Shown piece by piece: positions 63,953 through 64,000 of a stretch of 64,000 nt of DNA. Every line of letters begins with the position of its first letter. Positions within the stretch are counted from its first letter, which is position 1. Origin of the DNA: an uncultured Chlorobiaceae bacterium (lineage in GTDB: Bacteria > Bacteroidota > Chlorobiia > Chlorobiales > Chlorobiaceae); contig CAIMCD010000009.1 of NCBI GenBank assembly GCA_903839405.1, forward strand, positions 28,700 through 92,699, given 5' to 3'. The translations under genes were made by a program, and so were the position numbers. Under the pieces are notes generated by a model. The model was not told the origin of the DNA and did not search any database. It saw nothing but the letters and a program-made list of their open reading frames with translations.

Positions 63953-64000
63953 TGGTGGTGAGAGAGGGAGTTGAACCCTCGACCTCAGGGTTATGAATCC
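63953..64000 (-). tRNA. tRNA with anticodon CAU (Met or Ile2), 3' part only
   Basis: The last 48 nt of a tRNA cut by the window edge: anticodon loop TTCATAA, T-arm GAGGG-TTCAACT-CCCTC, acceptor 3' strand TCTCACC, then A and an encoded CCA. The anticodon CAU fits elongator Met or an Ile tRNA with modified C34; the missing 5' half would decide. It lies 7 bases upstream of tRNA-Gly, so the two are a cluster. Confidence 0.85.

Noticed and set aside
1..64000. CRISPR array, prophage or complete insertion sequence
   Set aside because: No regularly spaced repeats, no cas, integrase or phage structural genes, and the only transposase-like sequence is the decayed RAYT at 61500-61832.

Overview
The window looks like a piece of chromosome from a green sulfur bacterium (Chlorobiaceae, probably Chlorobium). 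This is an inference from overall gene style: weak Shine-Dalgarno usage, the rpmG/tRNA-Leu, prs-rplY and pssA-purS-purQ arrangements, and Chlorobium-like versions of RimO, Tgt, PurSQ, UMF1 and a BchE-type radical SAM protein. There are no photosystem genes here to prove it. The chromosome is dense, with short directons on both strands. The window starts inside a receiver-domain gene and ends inside a tRNA gene.

Region 1 (1-10.9 kb) is the most coherent module: a complete assimilatory sulfate reduction locus. A rightward operon (small sirohaem/ferredoxin sulfite reductase, CysH-type APS reductase, CysD, CysN with a degenerate APS-kinase tail) faces a leftward sulfate import operon (Sbp, CysT, CysW, CysA). 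The two meet at a shared terminator near 6.55 kb. Both operons carry the same 18-bp dyad (ATACC-N8-GGTAT) just upstream of the promoter and an intrinsic terminator in the untranslated leader. The transporter leader also encodes a 32-residue peptide with five cysteines in seven codons, followed at once by a second small ORF that has an excellent ribosome binding site and runs through the terminator. I read this as a cysteine-sensing attenuator, and it is the strongest candidate here for an undescribed system. Most green sulfur bacteria live on sulfide and do not need sulfate assimilation; from memory it is reported in iron-oxidising Chlorobium. A porin-cytochrome fusion at 38.7-40.1 kb would fit that lifestyle but does not prove it.

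Region 2 (11-12.7 kb) is a small AT-rich accessory patch: an HNH-type protein, an orphan HigA-like antitoxin and the 3' stump of its toxin. Region 3 (12.7-34 kb) is housekeeping mixed with envelope genes: rimO-tgt, a DUF3570 protein, a DUF1353 lipoprotein, RNase P RNA, a zinc-ribbon coiled-coil protein, tRNA-Leu(CAG), L33, lysA, metF, a ComEC channel protein without a recognisable nuclease active site, a UbiA-family membrane protein, a Nudix hydrolase, an orphan DppC-like permease, L25, prs and lpxD. A repeat-rich 570-bp spacer lies at 26.1-26.7 kb.

Region 4 (34-50 kb) holds a GH15-DUF547 fusion, an OmpA-like lipoprotein, the porin-cytochrome, a five-gene TolC/MacA/MacB-type efflux operon, a TPR protein, ddl and a CoA-binding protein. 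Region 5 (50-64 kb) runs mostly rightward: a DUF4136 lipoprotein, lipoate ligase, panB, pssA-purS-purQ-UMF1, yihY, dnaX with an A10 slippage site that splits gamma from tau, and aspS. After that come palindromic REP-like elements next to a decayed REP-associated transposase, a radical SAM protein, a hot-dog thioesterase and the tRNA genes at the edge.
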